Source of the DNA: Sepioteuthis lessoniana
Taxonomy: Eukaryota > Mollusca > Cephalopoda > Myopsida > Loliginidae
Direction: 5' to 3'
NCBI GenBank assembly: GCA_963585895.1
Contig: OY757916.1
Coordinates: 23,032,162 to 23,096,161, forward strand
DNA: 64,000 nucleotides
The notes below the pieces were generated by a model. The model saw only the letters and a list, made by a program, of their open reading frames with translations. It did not search any database and was not told the origin of the DNA. The translations under genes were made by a program, and so were the position numbers. Below are positions 11,085-22,864 of the stretch, one piece after another. Numbering within the stretch: position 1 is the stretch's first letter; each line of letters opens with the position of its first letter.

Positions 11085-12365
11085 ATTTTAATTACGAAGC
11101 ATTTCTAAAGTCCAGATATCTAGAAAAAGGTCTTCTACACACATAATATTATATACATCCAGGTATGCGCTAAAGATATTCTGGGTAGAGAGCATTTCTA
11201 ATTTCTAGAAATACAGTAAGAGCATTCTAAGTTTCTGAAAATTTCTAGTTTCTAGAAGTACTGTACGGGTAGATTTTTTAAGTCTAGAAATACAACAAGA
11301 AAATTCTAGGAAAAGAGAATTACTAAATTCTTGAATTACAGTAAGGTTTTTTCTAGGTTGATAGAGTTCTAAATTTCTAGAAATGGAGTAACAACATTCT
11401 AGATGGAGAGAATTCCTAATTCCTAGAATTACAGTAAGGGCATTCTAGGTAGAGATAATTTCTTGTTTCAAGAAATACTGTACGGGCATTCTAAGAATTG
11501 AGAATTTATAAAATTACAGTAAGCACCTTCTTGGTAGAGAGGATTGCTAATTTCTAGAAACAGAGTGAGAGCATTCTAGGACGAGGTAATTTCTAATTTC
11601 AAGAAATAGTGTAAAAGCTTTCTAGGTAGAGAAGATTGTTAATTTCTAGAAAGTATGAGAGCATTTTAGTTTGAGAGAATTCCTAATTTCGAGAAATAGT
11701 GTAAGAGCATTCTACATGGAAATGATATCTAATTTCTTGAAATAATATTAAAGCTTTCTCAGTTGAGAGAATTACTAATTTCTGGAAATAACGAAACAGC
11801 ATTCTAAGTACATAGGATTTCTAATTTCTATAATTACAGTCAGCATCTTCTAGGTAGAGAAAATCCCTAATTTCTAGAAACCGATTAAGAGCATTCTAAG
11901 AAGATATAATCTCTAATTTCTAGAAATAGTGTAAAAGCTTTCAAGGTAGAGAGAATTCCTAATTTCTAGAAACAGAGTAAGAGCATTCTAGGAAGAGATA
12001 ATTTCTAATTTCTAGAAATAGTGTAAAAGATTTCTAGATAGAGAGAATTCCTAATTTCTAGAAACAGAGTAAGAGCATTCTAGGAAGAGATAATTTCTAA
12101 TTTCTAGAAATAGTGTAAAAGCTTTCAATGTAGAGAGAATTCCTAATTTCTAGAAACAGAGTAAGAGCATTCTAGGAAGAGATAATTTCTAATTTCTAGA
12201 AATAGTGTAAAAGCTTTCAATGTAGAGAGAATTCCTAATTTCTAGAAACAGAGTAAGAGCATTCTAGGAAGAGATAATTTCTAATTTCTAGAAATAGTGT
12301 AAAAGCTTTCAATGTAGAGAGAATTCCTAATTTCTAGTAATTGAGTAAGAGCATTCTTGGTCAAG
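11085..12365. repeat. satellite: 46-bp monomer, 92-bp dimer
   Basis: About 27 units of a 46-bp monomer centred on AATTTCTAGAAA. In the right part two monomer types alternate, giving a 92-bp higher-order unit (the ctttcaa block recurs at 11938, 12122, 12214 and 12306; spacing 92 or a multiple). The left part is much more diverged. Each monomer holds a TTCTAGAA palindrome. Confidence 0.95.
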
Positions 12366-12555
12366 TGTATTCCCAAAATTTAGATGATGAGTGACAATGA
12401 TCTAGGTTCATTGTTTCATTGAAAATCAGAAATATGTCAGTTGCTAGAAATTCATGAAAATATTAATAACAAAATATTTCTATTATATGTATAACTATAA
12501 TCTTCATTATGACTTTTTCAACTCAATTAGATTCTAAAATCATATTCTAAAATCC

Positions 12556-12828
12556 GTGCCATTGGCCTAATGAGTAGAATGTTTGCCTATGGTCCGGGAG
12601 ACCAGGGTTCAATCCCAGGTTGATTCATACCAAAGACTCAAAAAATTGTACTTGATTCCGCCTTTCTCAACACTCAGCATTATAAGATGCAGATCAAGGG
12701 TAAAGTAGAGCAATCCAGGGAAAGGAGTAGGGCTCTTCACTGCGCCTCTGTGTAGTAGCTATTGAAAAGGGAGCCTTTGGTTCACCCTCGACTAAGGTTG
12801 CCAACTTTACTTTACTTAGATTCTAAAA
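12556..12828 (+). mobile_element. SINE-A
   Basis: A box TGGCCTAATGA, B box GGTTCAATCCC, body 'gagcaatccagggaaagga', 3' end 'ccaactttacttt'. Full length. Confidence 0.85.
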
Positions 12829-13002
12829 ACAAAATTATGATAATTTATTTGATTTAATATCTGTTATGTAACATCAAGTTTAACAAATAAAATTGGAACA
12901 ATTTTCAAAAACAAGTCTATTGGATTGTATGGGAAACAGTACTGCTGAAAGTTTATCGCTGTTAATTTTTTTCATATATGAATTGAGTGATGTATATTAT
13001 TA

Positions 13003-13292
13003 ACCATATTTACCAACACCTCCACTCGGTCAGGATATGACACATGGTCAATTTTAAGTGGAGTTCAACATGTTTGAATTCAGAGTTTTCCTTCTCCTAG
13101 ACTAGTTGTCTCACCAAGGCTGAAGAACCTAATCTGCCCTACTATTTACCTATAGCTGGAGAGAGAATAACTGGATTCATACCTTTCCCAAGGGTATTAG
13201 TGCTATGTGAAATGCAATCAGTTTCGTCCAGGATTTGAACTCATGTCGCCGTGTTCATTTCCGACGACAACCATTACACCACGGGCACGGGT
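13003..13292 (-). mobile_element. SINE-C, full length
   Basis: Minus strand from gtggtgtaatgg-like A box (13275-13285) through B-box-like gttcaaatcctgg, the 'ataccct tgggaaaggtatg' block and 'gtagggcaga' to the 3' end ggtaaatatgg at about 13003. Confidence 0.85.
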
Positions 13293-13304
13293 GTATATTA
13301 TTAA

Positions 13305-13556
13305 AAGGCCCATTTGCATAATGGTTTGAGTGTTCACCCATGGCCGGGGAGACTGGGTTCAATCCTAGGTCGAGTCATATCAAAGACTTAAAAAATGGTA
13401 CTTGACACCTCCTTGTTTAACTCTCAGAATAATAAGGTATAGATCAAGTGTAAGTGGAGTAATCCAGGAAAGGAGTAGTGCCCTCTCCTTTATACCTCAG
13501 TGAAGTAGTGATTAAAAAGGCAGCCTTTCGGTTGCCCTCAAATACAGTCCACTTAC
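13305..13556 (+). mobile_element. SINE-A
   Basis: A box TTGCATAATGG, B box GGTTCAATCCT, body gagtaatccagg, 3' end 'cagtccacttactt'. A more diverged copy. Confidence 0.8.
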
Positions 13557-13880
13557 TTATGTTGTTAACAATTTTTAGACATCAGTCATTTGTTTACACA
13601 CTATTAAATGGTTAAACAGTTCTATTTCTAAAAATCCAATTCAGCATAAGTCATTCATTTGTACACAGTTTAAACGTCAAACAATTCTGTTTGACCCATG
13701 GATAGGACTTTATCAGATGCTATCAATCCTGGCCAGAGTGGACCTGGGAGCAATGGCAATGAAGGGGTACTCCACATTCCCCAACACTGCAAAACTGGAG
13801 ACTCAGCATCTGATAGTTTGGTGTCATATACAGGACACAATAGACACTGTATTTGCCAGATTTTCTTGGTTCTGCTCAAA
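13557..13880 (-). mobile_element. HTT repeat, head and part of tandem
   Basis: Minus strand: head block complementary to 'gagtggacctgggagcaatg' and 'actccacattcccc', preceded in genome order by two internal units with 'gtcatttgttt' and 'cagttctatttc'. The tail is missing at the SINE-A junction. Short frames on both strands here are not genes. Confidence 0.75.
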
Positions 13881-13935
13881 AACTAGAAAACAAATGCTGA
13901 AAAAAAAAAAAATTAGTTGCTCATGTTAGCATATA

Positions 13936-14115
13936 AGTCGTTGGCAACCATAGTCGAGGGCGACCAGAAGGCTCCCTTTTCAATAGCCAATGCACAGAGG
14001 TGTAGGGGAGGGCACTACTCCTTTCCCTGGATTGCTCCACTTTACCCTTGATATATACCTTATATTGCTGATTGTTAAGCAAGGAGGTATCAAGTACTAT
14101 TTTTAAAGTCTTAAG
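13936..14115 (-). mobile_element. SINE-A, 5' truncated
   Basis: Minus strand 3' portion: 'gttggcaaccatagtcgag' through 'ctggattgctccac' to tttaaagtctta. The tRNA-like head is missing. Confidence 0.8.
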
Positions 14116-14234
14116 CTCTAGTCTTTATTTGATTTCTAAATATTTTTAATTCTAAATACTGCCATTTTAAATAGCGTTAAAAACATTAATATCATTATAA
14201 TAGTTAAGAGTTATATTACTAATAATAAATAAAT

Positions 14235-14496
14235 GTTAAGTAAAGTTAGCGACCGTAGTTGAGGGCAACTCGAAGGATCCCTTTTCAGTACCTAATACAC
14301 CGAGGTGTAGAGGAGGGCGTTACTCCTTTCCCTGGATTGCTCCACTTTACCCTTGATATGTACCTTATATTGCTGATTGTTAAGCAAGGAAGTATCAAGC
14401 ACCATTTTTAAAGTCTTTAGTATGACATGACCTGGGATTGAACCCGAGTCTTCCAGACCATTGGCAAACAGTCTACTCACTATGCCAATGAGCAGG
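14235..14496 (-). mobile_element. SINE-A
   Basis: Full-length minus-strand copy from 'aagttagcgaccgtag' to the A-box complement near 14478-14492. The 62-codon frame here lies inside the SINE. Confidence 0.85.
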
Positions 14497-14579
14497 TGAT
14501 GTTAGTATATACTCTAATAAATTAGAAACTCCTTAAGATTTCTGATCATTATTGTTGCCTACTGCTAAGGTTCATTTTT

Positions 14580-15230
14580 TTTTTGATTATCCATTTTGTC
14601 ACTGATGTTTAATTGAATTGTTAGTTATACAGTGCAGTACTTGGAACTAATAACTTTGATTCTAAATTGAATTGCTTGAAATAGAACTGTTTGATTTTTT
14701 TTTTTTTTTTGATTATCCATTTTTTCACTGTCTTTTTGTATTGGTTTTGTTTACTTGAGAAAATTGTTTATTCTGTTGACTGAATAACTAATTAATATTT
14801 CTTTCTTCCTGTATATCCCTTCTCCATTTTTTCTGCATTTCTATTGATTAAAACATTTTTAAAATATTCCCTTAACTTTGTGCATTATTCATAATTTAAA
14901 ACTTTTTATTTGACCTCATTTAACGTCTCATTTTTTTTTCTTTTTCATTTTAAAATTCAATTATTCATTAATTCATTCATTTATTCCTTTCCCTTCATTT
15001 AATGAAATATCTTTCATTCATTCATTGTTAGCTTCTTTTTTTTCTTCTTTTTCCTCCACCTTCATTGACTTGAGTTTCTTTCACTTTTTTTATTAGTATT
15101 TATGGTTTTTTTTTTGGTTTTTTTTGGTTTCTTTCTTTTTTGAATCCAAATATTTTCTGCCCTAACCTAAATATTCTTTTAGATTGTTAAATATATATTT
15201 TTTTTTTTTTACAAAGGATTTTAAAAGATA
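14580..15230. repeat. T-rich tract with HTT internal units
   Basis: At 14600-14690 one or two + strand HTT internal units are recognisable (gaattgcttgaaatagaact). The remainder is poly(T)/TTTC-rich with cattcattcatt patches (14960-15030). Confidence 0.65.
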
Positions 15231-15311
15231 TCTAGATAGGTTCCGCTACACAGAGAATATTATTTATATATAGGATACAACAGAAATACTGTGAATATCT
15301 TCAAAAGTGAC

Positions 15312-16215
15312 CTGTGTTTGGTTTGGTTTTATGGTATATCAACCATTGTGGGTTATTTGATGCCAAATCCTGTTTTTGAATATATATATTAAATACATAA
15401 GGTGTAAACAAATTTTGTAGATACACACAATTCAATCATCAAACAGTTCTATTTCTAACTGTTCAGTTTGGTATAAGTCAAAGTTAAATTATTCCAATTT
15501 TCCTATGGATCTCTAACAAATCAATTAAATATCAGTCATTTGTTTCCATACAGTTAAATGATCAAACCATTCTATTTCAAACAATTCAATTTAGAATCAA
15601 AGTAATTAGTTCCAAGTATTGCAATGTATAACTAACAATTCAGCTAAACATCAGTCTGTGTGGGAATGGAAGAATTTTATTTGGGAATGTTTTGATAGGG
15701 TGACACCATCGGCTCATAGATATTCTCATTTGCTCACACATGTACATACTATGCAAATATGACCATACAGTGCTCATATATAGAAGATATATAAGCAGCG
15801 GTCAACAATAGTAGTCCAGTCATCAAGTAGTACATACTGTCATGTATGCACTACCAGTGCTCCAGTATGACCAACAACCAACACATTCGACCACAGCCAA
15901 CCCAACCCAGACATTTGTTTATACTCAGTTAAATGATCAAACAGTTCTATTTCTAACAATTCAATTTACTATTAGTCATTTGTTTGTCAAACAGTTCTAT
16001 AGATAGGACCCTGTCAGATGCAACCCCTTCGAACAAGAGTAGAACTGAGAGCGATGGTAATGAAGCGGTACACTACCGTCCCCAAAGCTTAAGCATTACT
16101 GAAGCCTCATCATCAGACTGTTTGATATCATATCCAGGACACTTGCAGGAGGAGGGGGGCTTATCCCTCTGCACAGATGCTGTCAGTTTATTCTACTGCC
16201 CTAGCTGAAGGGACT
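15312..16215 (-). mobile_element. HTT repeat with nested insertion
   Basis: Minus strand: head at 16005-16215, internal units at 15400-15655 and 15901-16000, tail complementary to ggcatcaaataacc...ataccataaaaccaaacc at 15312-15375. A block of about 245 bp (15657-15900) interrupts one internal unit. Confidence 0.75.
15657..15900 (+). mobile_element. LTR-like insertion in HTT
   Basis: Begins tgtgtgggaatgg and ends acccagaca, so it starts with TG and ends with CA. It contains a TATA-like gatatataagcagcgg at about 15787-15802. Comparison with other HTT units ('cagtcatttgttt' uninterrupted) shows it is extra sequence. A clear duplication was not found, so solo LTR is only a proposal. Confidence 0.4.
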
Positions 16216-16264
16216 TGTCCCCTGTGTGGTGCAAGTAAGCTGTGGCAAGTAGCTCAATCTAGTG

Positions 16265-16840
16265 AATGTCTTACCATTTTTTTAAATGCCATCAATTAGA
16301 ATCATGGCTTGGACCAGTGTATGCTGTGTATTTGCTGTTGAACCATTTTTTAAACATGGTGAATCTGTAATTGCTACATAAAGTGCTTTTTGGATTCATT
16401 TTGTGTTATGTTCTGAATGATATAGTCATGGCTTGGACTAGTGCACACTGTGCATTTGCTGGTGAAGTATTTCTTTAGCCTGGTGAATCTGTAACTGCTA
16501 CATAAAAAGCTTTTCGGGTTCATTTCATCTTCTGTTCAGAATGATATGGTGATGGGTTGGACTAGTGCACATTGTACATTTGCTGGTGAACCCTTTTTTA
16601 AGACTGGTGAATCTGTAATTGCTACATAAAAAGCTTTTCGGGTTCATTTCATGTTATTTTCTGAATGATATCATCATGGGTTGGACTAGTGCACACTGTG
16701 CATTTGCTGGTGAATCATTTTTAAAGCCTGGTGAATCTGTAATTATTACACTGAGAGTTTTTATACTCATTTCATGCAAAATTAGAATGATACTGTTATG
16801 GATTGCAAAAATAGCACCATTCTGAAATGATGAGTACAAA
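16265..16840. repeat. 124-bp tandem repeat
   Basis: The block atggcttggac (or atgggttggac) starts at 16304, 16428, 16552 and 16676, an exact 124-bp period, with about 4.5 copies. Each unit contains 'tggtgaatctgtaatt' and 'gctacataaa'. Frames of 60-70 codons are period-derived. Confidence 0.92.
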
Positions 16841-16983
16841 ATGAGCACAAAAAGTTCTCAGTATATCAATGACAGATTCCCTCTTCCTGAGCGTAACTGA
16901 TTCTATCTGAAAAAAAACATGGTAAGATATTAGCTAGATGGAGCTACAATTGAATAACACAGAATATATATATATATATATTG

Positions 16984-17219
16984 GACCATTGGCATAGCGG
17001 CTAGAGTGTTCACCTATGTCTTGGTAGACTAGTCGAGTCATACCAAAAACTTAAAAAATGTCACATGATGGATCCTTGCTTAACGCTCAACATTATAACG
17101 TATGGGTCAAGAGTAAATGGAGCAATCCAGGGAAAGGAGTAGTGCTCTTCCCTACACTTTATGATGTAGCTACTGAAAAAGGAGTCTTTGGGTTACCCTC
17201 AAGTACAGTCAGACAACTT

Positions 17220-17222
<3 letters not shown>
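16984..17222 (+). mobile_element. SINE-A between (TA)n runs
   Basis: A box TTGGCATAGCGG, body 'gagcaatccagggaaagga', diverged 3' end 'cagacaactta'. The B-box region is damaged. (TA)n lies immediately on both sides (16965-16982, 17224-17253), consistent with insertion in a TA run. Confidence 0.75.
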
Positions 17223-17256
<34 letters not shown>

Positions 17257-17458
17257 CATCCTCAGACAGACCGTCTCATTGTATCATAACTCTTCAGTGT
17301 GACTAAACATACAGAATGCTTCAAACTGGGATTGAAACCTGCTTAACTTTATGGTAGACTTGGTATCTAACCACTCAATCATTTCAACAACATACGTCTG
17401 CTCAGGAATTATAACGCGTTTGGATTAGCTTTCATTTGTTTATATTTTTGCACTATCG

Positions 17459-17510
17459 GATACCATCATCATCATCATCATCATATCATGCCGCCAGCGC
17501 GGATATACCA
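17459..17510 (-). pseudogene. LINE-1 extreme 3' end
   Basis: A (ATC)n run followed by atcatgccgccagcgcgg, matching the LINE-1 3' terminus and trinucleotide tail seen at 22973 and 59612. Only the terminus is present. Confidence 0.5.
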
Positions 17511-17623
17511 GTAGACTTAATTTGTTAGAAGAGCTTTGCATTATGTGGGTGGCAGCTGTTAATTCCTTCACCAGAGTGCTAAACCCCCAGGAGGGGAGTT
17601 TACACAAATGTATTAGGATTGAG

Positions 17624-17872
17624 GATGTCCCTGTGGGGTAGTTGCTTCAGCACAGGACTTCAACATCATTGTAAGTGTGTTTGAACTGCAGTCACGTGAT
17701 TACATTAAATTTCTGTCTAATACCTTTTTGGAAGTGTATGAACCCTCTTATCACCACACCCTCCTGCTATGGGCTAAGTAGTAACTCTATTGATTTTCTA
17801 CAATGATGGATCTGGCATTAAATAACCCATGAAGGTTGTTAAACCATTAAATAATGAAACCAAAACGAAACC
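17624..17872 (+). mobile_element. SINE-B, diverged
   Basis: gatgtccctgtggggtag, then gtttgaactgcagtca, 'tgctatgggctaagtagtaa', ggcattaaataacc and an aaaccaaaacgaaacc tail. Confidence 0.8.
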
Positions 17873-18439
17873 TGGATTTGGATCTGAAATGTTAATCTAT
17901 GGAAAAGTGTTTGGTTTAGTACCTTAAAAAAGAAGGATAATATGTTGAAAGATAAATGTTTGTTGTGTAAAACAAAGGTGTTTCTTGCATGGAGTAAGAT
18001 ATTGTATATAAATATTTGTATGCAAAAAGGACGTGGGCAATAAATTCTTGAATTTCTCTCCTTTTACATGCGATAGAACAATAACCAGAAGAGCTGTAAG
18101 CAAAGCTGCATAGCTTTTTATGTACTGCCTACTGAACACACCTTCAGTAATTGCAGGTTCTATTCAATTGCCCTGCCTATCCCAATCTACAACAACAACA
18201 ACATTGTCATGTCTTTAATTAATTAATGTGTCCACCCTGTGTTCTCAACTCAGCAAACTGATTTCAGTATTGATAACCAGCTTGGCTTGAGATCAATCAC
18301 TGTCTCTGTTTAATCGCTATGTAATTAGAAATGTCAATGTTGCCCCAGACTGAGGTGTTGCCCCAAACTGAAGTTGACTTTCAGGTAGGCAAGCACTCTT
18401 CTTATCCTTTGGGAAATACCCTGCCCAGCATAACCCTGC

Positions 18440-18713
18440 TCATCTTCTCTCTCTTTCTCTCTCTCTCTCCCCCTCTCTCTCTAATTTTCTTTTCTCTCTT
18501 TCTTCTTTCATCATTTGATTTCCACTCATCATCTTTCTCTATATTCAAACTACTCCCTCATTATTCTTTCTATGTAATTTTAATATAACTCTTATCCGCT
18601 TTCTCAAAATTTTTATCTTTTACCACTTCTTTCCTTTCTTTCTGACTTTACAACTTTCTATTTTAAGAATGCTTTTTTTTGTAGCCTTTCTAACCCTTTG
18701 CTTTTTTTCTGTC

Positions 18714-18790
<77 letters not shown>

Positions 18791-18907
18791 AATATATATA
18801 TATATATTACATGGAAATGTCTGTGAAGCTGTCTTTCATGTTTTTCGCATTAGTCAGCCCAAAGTGTTTAGCATTAAACACAGGGTCACAAATACTCCCA
18901 TGTAATG

Positions 18908-18959
<52 letters not shown>

Positions 18960-19051
18960 AAAACTCTAACTCTATTGAGCACTATCTAATAATACTGCAA
19001 CATTTTTTCCTCCATCAACTCACGAAGTGAACCAGTAATAACCATAAACCT

Positions 19052-19097
<46 letters not shown>

Positions 19098-19100
19098 TAT
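18440..19100. repeat. CT-rich tract and TA/CA/GA/GT microsatellites
   Basis: CT-rich at 18440-18560; compound (TA)(CA)(TA)(GA)(TA) at 18715-18808; (TA)(GT) at 18908-18956; (TA) at 19061-19095. Frames across them are repeat-derived. Confidence 0.9.
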
Positions 19101-19220
19101 TTAGTAATTTGCTTGAAGTATAGCACATATCATTTTATTTTATTGTATTATAATAATTTAGAAGACTATTGCAATGCGAAATAATACTTAAGGGGAATGC
19201 TCTGACCCATAAATATGTGA

Positions 19221-19252
<32 letters not shown>

Positions 19253-20245
19253 TGTAACGAGTTTCCACCCGTATTTTTAATTTTTCGAGATATGGACGGA
19301 GTCCTATGTGTGGGTTATTAGGACCACGGACGAATGAGGGTTTGAAGGTTAAAGAGGTCAACGTGATATGAATGAATACGTGGGGTGTTCTGAACCGGAC
19401 AAACAATATAACGCGGAGTTGGTTTTTTTCCTTTTCTTTATATATGTATCATTCATACATTTTTTTCATTTAAAAGAAAGCACAACTGTGACAACAGACA
19501 AACAAAGAACAAAACGAATGCAACGAAAAAATATACAGAAATGTGGAGGACAATTCGCTCCCAATAGTGTTTGACTAGGTCCTTCCAATAACACGAAGTA
19601 TTTTTTTTTCTTCTTTCACCGAAGAACAAGAGTCTCTCTTCGTCTTTATGGATGTACAAATTTTAACCAAATAGGTTTTCCGCCGAAACTAGCTGCTGAT
19701 GAACAGCCTCAAAAATGTTTCTTTGGAACAGTCTTGATACGGACCTTTATTTAGGTTACGTATATTATTCTTGATAAAAATTTTGACTAACCTTTTTTTT
19801 TTATCTTTCCTCTCTTTTGTTAATTTTTTCTTTTCTTTCTTATATTCGTTAATCTCCTATTAACGAGTTGCAAGGCACCAGTTTTTGTTTCCCTTTTCTT
19901 TTACGTTGAGCCTCAGGTTCTTACCCAACGGAGCTAAATGCTTCTATATGCCATTTTGGGACTAGGATTTCCCCTTTCACCGGACCCCGTGAAAAGGCGA
20001 CCTTTCTCTTCCTTGGCGAAGCTCGAAACTAACTTTTTGGGTTTCGTTTCTTTTTGGCGGTAAAGCGCCTTCCCTGCCTCGACCAGTGGCATGTCTTTTC
20101 CTTATCTGGGTCAAGACCTTTGCCCCTTCTCGGCGGCTTCTTCCACTGTTGCTAGGGTTCGAAGACTCGCCAATCGCCTTCCCCCACTTCCGATTCTTAT
20201 AGCAGTCCTTGCATTATAATCCTACCGTGGCCGGTGGCCGTAACA
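19253..20245. mobile_element. long LTR-like element (993 bp)
   Basis: Starts TGTAACGAG and ends GGCCGTAACA, imperfect inverted termini with TG...CA, inserted in a (TA)n run; the flanking 4 bp are atat on both sides, which is weak evidence in such a run. It is more GC-rich than its surroundings, especially 19950-20240. No gag-pol coding is visible, so a solo LTR is the simplest reading. Confidence 0.55.
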
Positions 20246-20254
20246 ATATATATA

Positions 20255-20545
20255 TACTTTTTTTTTTTGTATTGTATTAATTTCAAGTATTCTTGCAATG
20301 CAAAATAATAATTATTTGAGTCAAATTAATTTCAAAGTAAAAACTTCATCGTCAGGGACTTTTTTAAATTAACACAATGCTGGATGTTCAAAAATAAATA
20401 AATTGAATGTCCAACATCATATCTATCTAAAAATAAAATCTCTGACAAAATTTTTCTTTGAAATTAATTTGATTCAAATAATTATTATTTTGCATTCCAA
20501 TAGCCTTCTAAATTAATACAATACATTAAAAAATATATATGTGTA
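20255..20545. repeat. foldback (palindromic) repeat
   Basis: Two inverted arms of about 90 bp (about 20262-20355 and 20440-20535) share gcaaaataataattattt and 'caaattaatttcaaag' in opposite orientation, around a loop of about 80 bp. Both outer ends run into TA-rich sequence. It could be a MITE; no coding. Confidence 0.8.
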
Positions 20546-21125
20546 TACACACATATTTAAGGGTCAGCACATTCTCTTAAGTATATTATAGATAAGGAGT
20601 GGTTCATTCTTCCATTATTAGAATATCCAGGTTCAATGGTTTTTGAGATATGGGGGGTTCTAACAGTTATAAGTATGAACGATGCAATCAACAAGTGAAA
20701 TTCAAATAAAGGCAGAAATAGTCTGTGTTCACTTTGCTCTTGGGAAGTGAATGAATTTATTTTTTCTCCTTGCTAGAAATTAAATAACAAGGCAGACTGC
20801 ACTATGTTGTCTTTGTTGGCAATCATTCTAGGAGAACATCTCTGAATTCAAATTTCCTTTGCCTTATGGTCATATCCACTGATAGGAAAGGTGTCAGAGG
20901 TAAACCCTGATGGCAATTCCAAATTTGAAATCTTCAGGGCTGTCTTTTACTTTGTTCAGACAATTTCTGACGTAGCACAAAAACACTTTCTTTATGACAC
21001 ATTTTCTTCTTGTTAATTAAAACTTGGTCTTCAGACCTGGATTAGGCAATCCATCTGAATCTCAAAAACCCAGGGAATTTTCTCTTCACAGTTTCTACAA
21101 CTGATTCTGCTTTGAGCATATATAT

Positions 21126-21660
21126 ATTTACCAATCCATCCATATGAGTAGGATGTAACACAAGGTCAATCTTTTATGCAGTTTTACAGGTTTGAGTTCA
21201 GAGTTTTCCTTCTCCAAGAATGGGTGGGGGGTGTCCTCGTGGTGTGATGGTTAAAGAGCTAAACTGCGGAATCGTAGTAAACAAGTTTGAACTCCAGTCA
21301 GTCTATTATGTTCACTTTCGGACAAATACCTTTGGGAATGGTATGAACCCCCTTATCCTCCCAGCTATGGGTTAAATAGTACCACTACTGTCCTTCTAGA
21401 AGGATGGATTTAGCATTAAATAATCCAAGAAGGTTGATATGCCATTAAAACAACAAAACAAAAATCTTCTAGGCTGGTCGCCAACCAAGGCTAAAGAGCC
21501 TAGTCTGCCCTACTATTTACTCATAACTGGGGGAATAATAATTGGATTCATACCTTTTCCAAGGGTATTAGCGCTCTCTGAAATGCAAACAGACTTGTCC
21601 GAGATTTGAATCAAGTCATTATATCGATTTTCTATGAGAGTGACCATTATACCATGGCAG
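21126..21660 (-). mobile_element. SINE-C interrupted by SINE-B
   Basis: Two SINE-C pieces on the minus strand (21126-21228 and 21466-21660) continue one another: 'gtttgagttcagagttttcc' stops, then resumes at 'ctaggctggtcgccaacc'. Between them sits a + strand SINE-B. The 121-codon frame at 21606-21971 begins inside the SINE and is unsupported. Confidence 0.85.
21229..21465 (+). mobile_element. SINE-B nested in SINE-C
   Basis: gtgtcctcgtggtgtgatgg head, B-box-like gtttgaactcca, 'agctatgggttaaatagta' and ...gccattaaaacaacaaaac tail. It is younger than the SINE-C that it splits. Confidence 0.88.
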
Positions 21661-22860
21661 CCTCCTTTGTGCACATACCATTTCTCAATGCGATCAAATA
21701 TCAGTCTTTTGCACAGTTCTCAGTGATTCACTTCCTCACTCTTATCATATCTGCTCCTGGATTCCTTTTGTGCCCATTTACAGCCTTCACTTATGTAGGA
21801 AAACATCAACCAGGAAGAGAAGAGAAGTCGGACAGACTTAATGGATGGAGAAATGTTTTTCTTCCATACAGTCTTGCTTGGTTTGGTGGAGAGGAAGAAA
21901 AAGTTTCTCATTGCAAATCCATGGTTTTAATTTTTGATGGGTGCCACATGAAATTTAATCATTTCTTTTAAAACTGAGTCTTATAATAATCATTCAAAAA
22001 ATCCTGCTGCTGGAAGAAAGACAAGCTAATAAAGTTCAACATCTTTTTCAGTGAGCTAGGTGTAGCAAGATATACTTGATCAAGCACCTTGGGCCCACTC
22101 TTGTTTAAATCAATAGTTATAGCTATCTAAGTGGTGACGAAGACTGAATGGATGATATCACCCACCTGAGACATAAGTGAAAATGGGGTGTTCTGTGAAC
22201 CATTTTTTCAGACAATGTATTTCGTAATTCTGTTCTTTTTTCACTTTTGGTGGCTTTGATGTGAGGAGACTAACATTAGCATGAGCAGGGAACAAGGAAT
22301 GAATCAAAGATACCAGAAGAATTCTAGTCATAGAAGAACGAAGGCCAAAACTTGGACTGCTTACTGAAAAAATCAGAAAATAAGGCTCAAAAAGTTATCC
22401 TCTGGTTAATCTCTCCATGATTTTAATCCGAACTATTACTTTCGTGCTAATCCAGTTAATTTCCATTCATGGCACATCTTAAAGAAACAGGGGTTGCTTG
22501 GTGATTTTCCAGCTCTTCCCCAAGAAGGTGACAGATTGTACTGGTTTACATAATACCAGCAGCAAGGAATGTCTCCTAATATGACCGATTACCAAACACC
22601 CAAGGTGGATTCCTGTTTACAAATCTAAAGAACTCTAAATGTCTTTTAATATACCCACAGTTTTTGGAATAAATACATGAATTTCTTCAAGAAATTTGTG
22701 CTTAATAAACATCAATTTTCCCTCCACATGGTTGGTCGGGCTTAGAATATACTGTGTATCCATTGCCGTTGGGTAAGACGACCACAAAAATGTCCTGAGT
22801 ATGATACTATACTGCATCCACTGGTTAGGATCCAGTTCTAGAGATATAGGGAATATTTGG
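21661..22860. other. unassigned low-copy sequence
   Basis: About 1.2 kb with no family recognised and higher complexity than its flanks. Short frames exist on the minus strand (for example 21720-21911 and 22635-22817) without motif or splice support. It could be an old retroelement body or unique intergenic DNA. Confidence 0.4.
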
Positions 22861-22864
22861 TTTT

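Noticed and set aside
21606-21971. 121-codon frame
   Set aside because: Its first part is SINE-C sequence; no motif, no splice context, no sign of a conserved domain.
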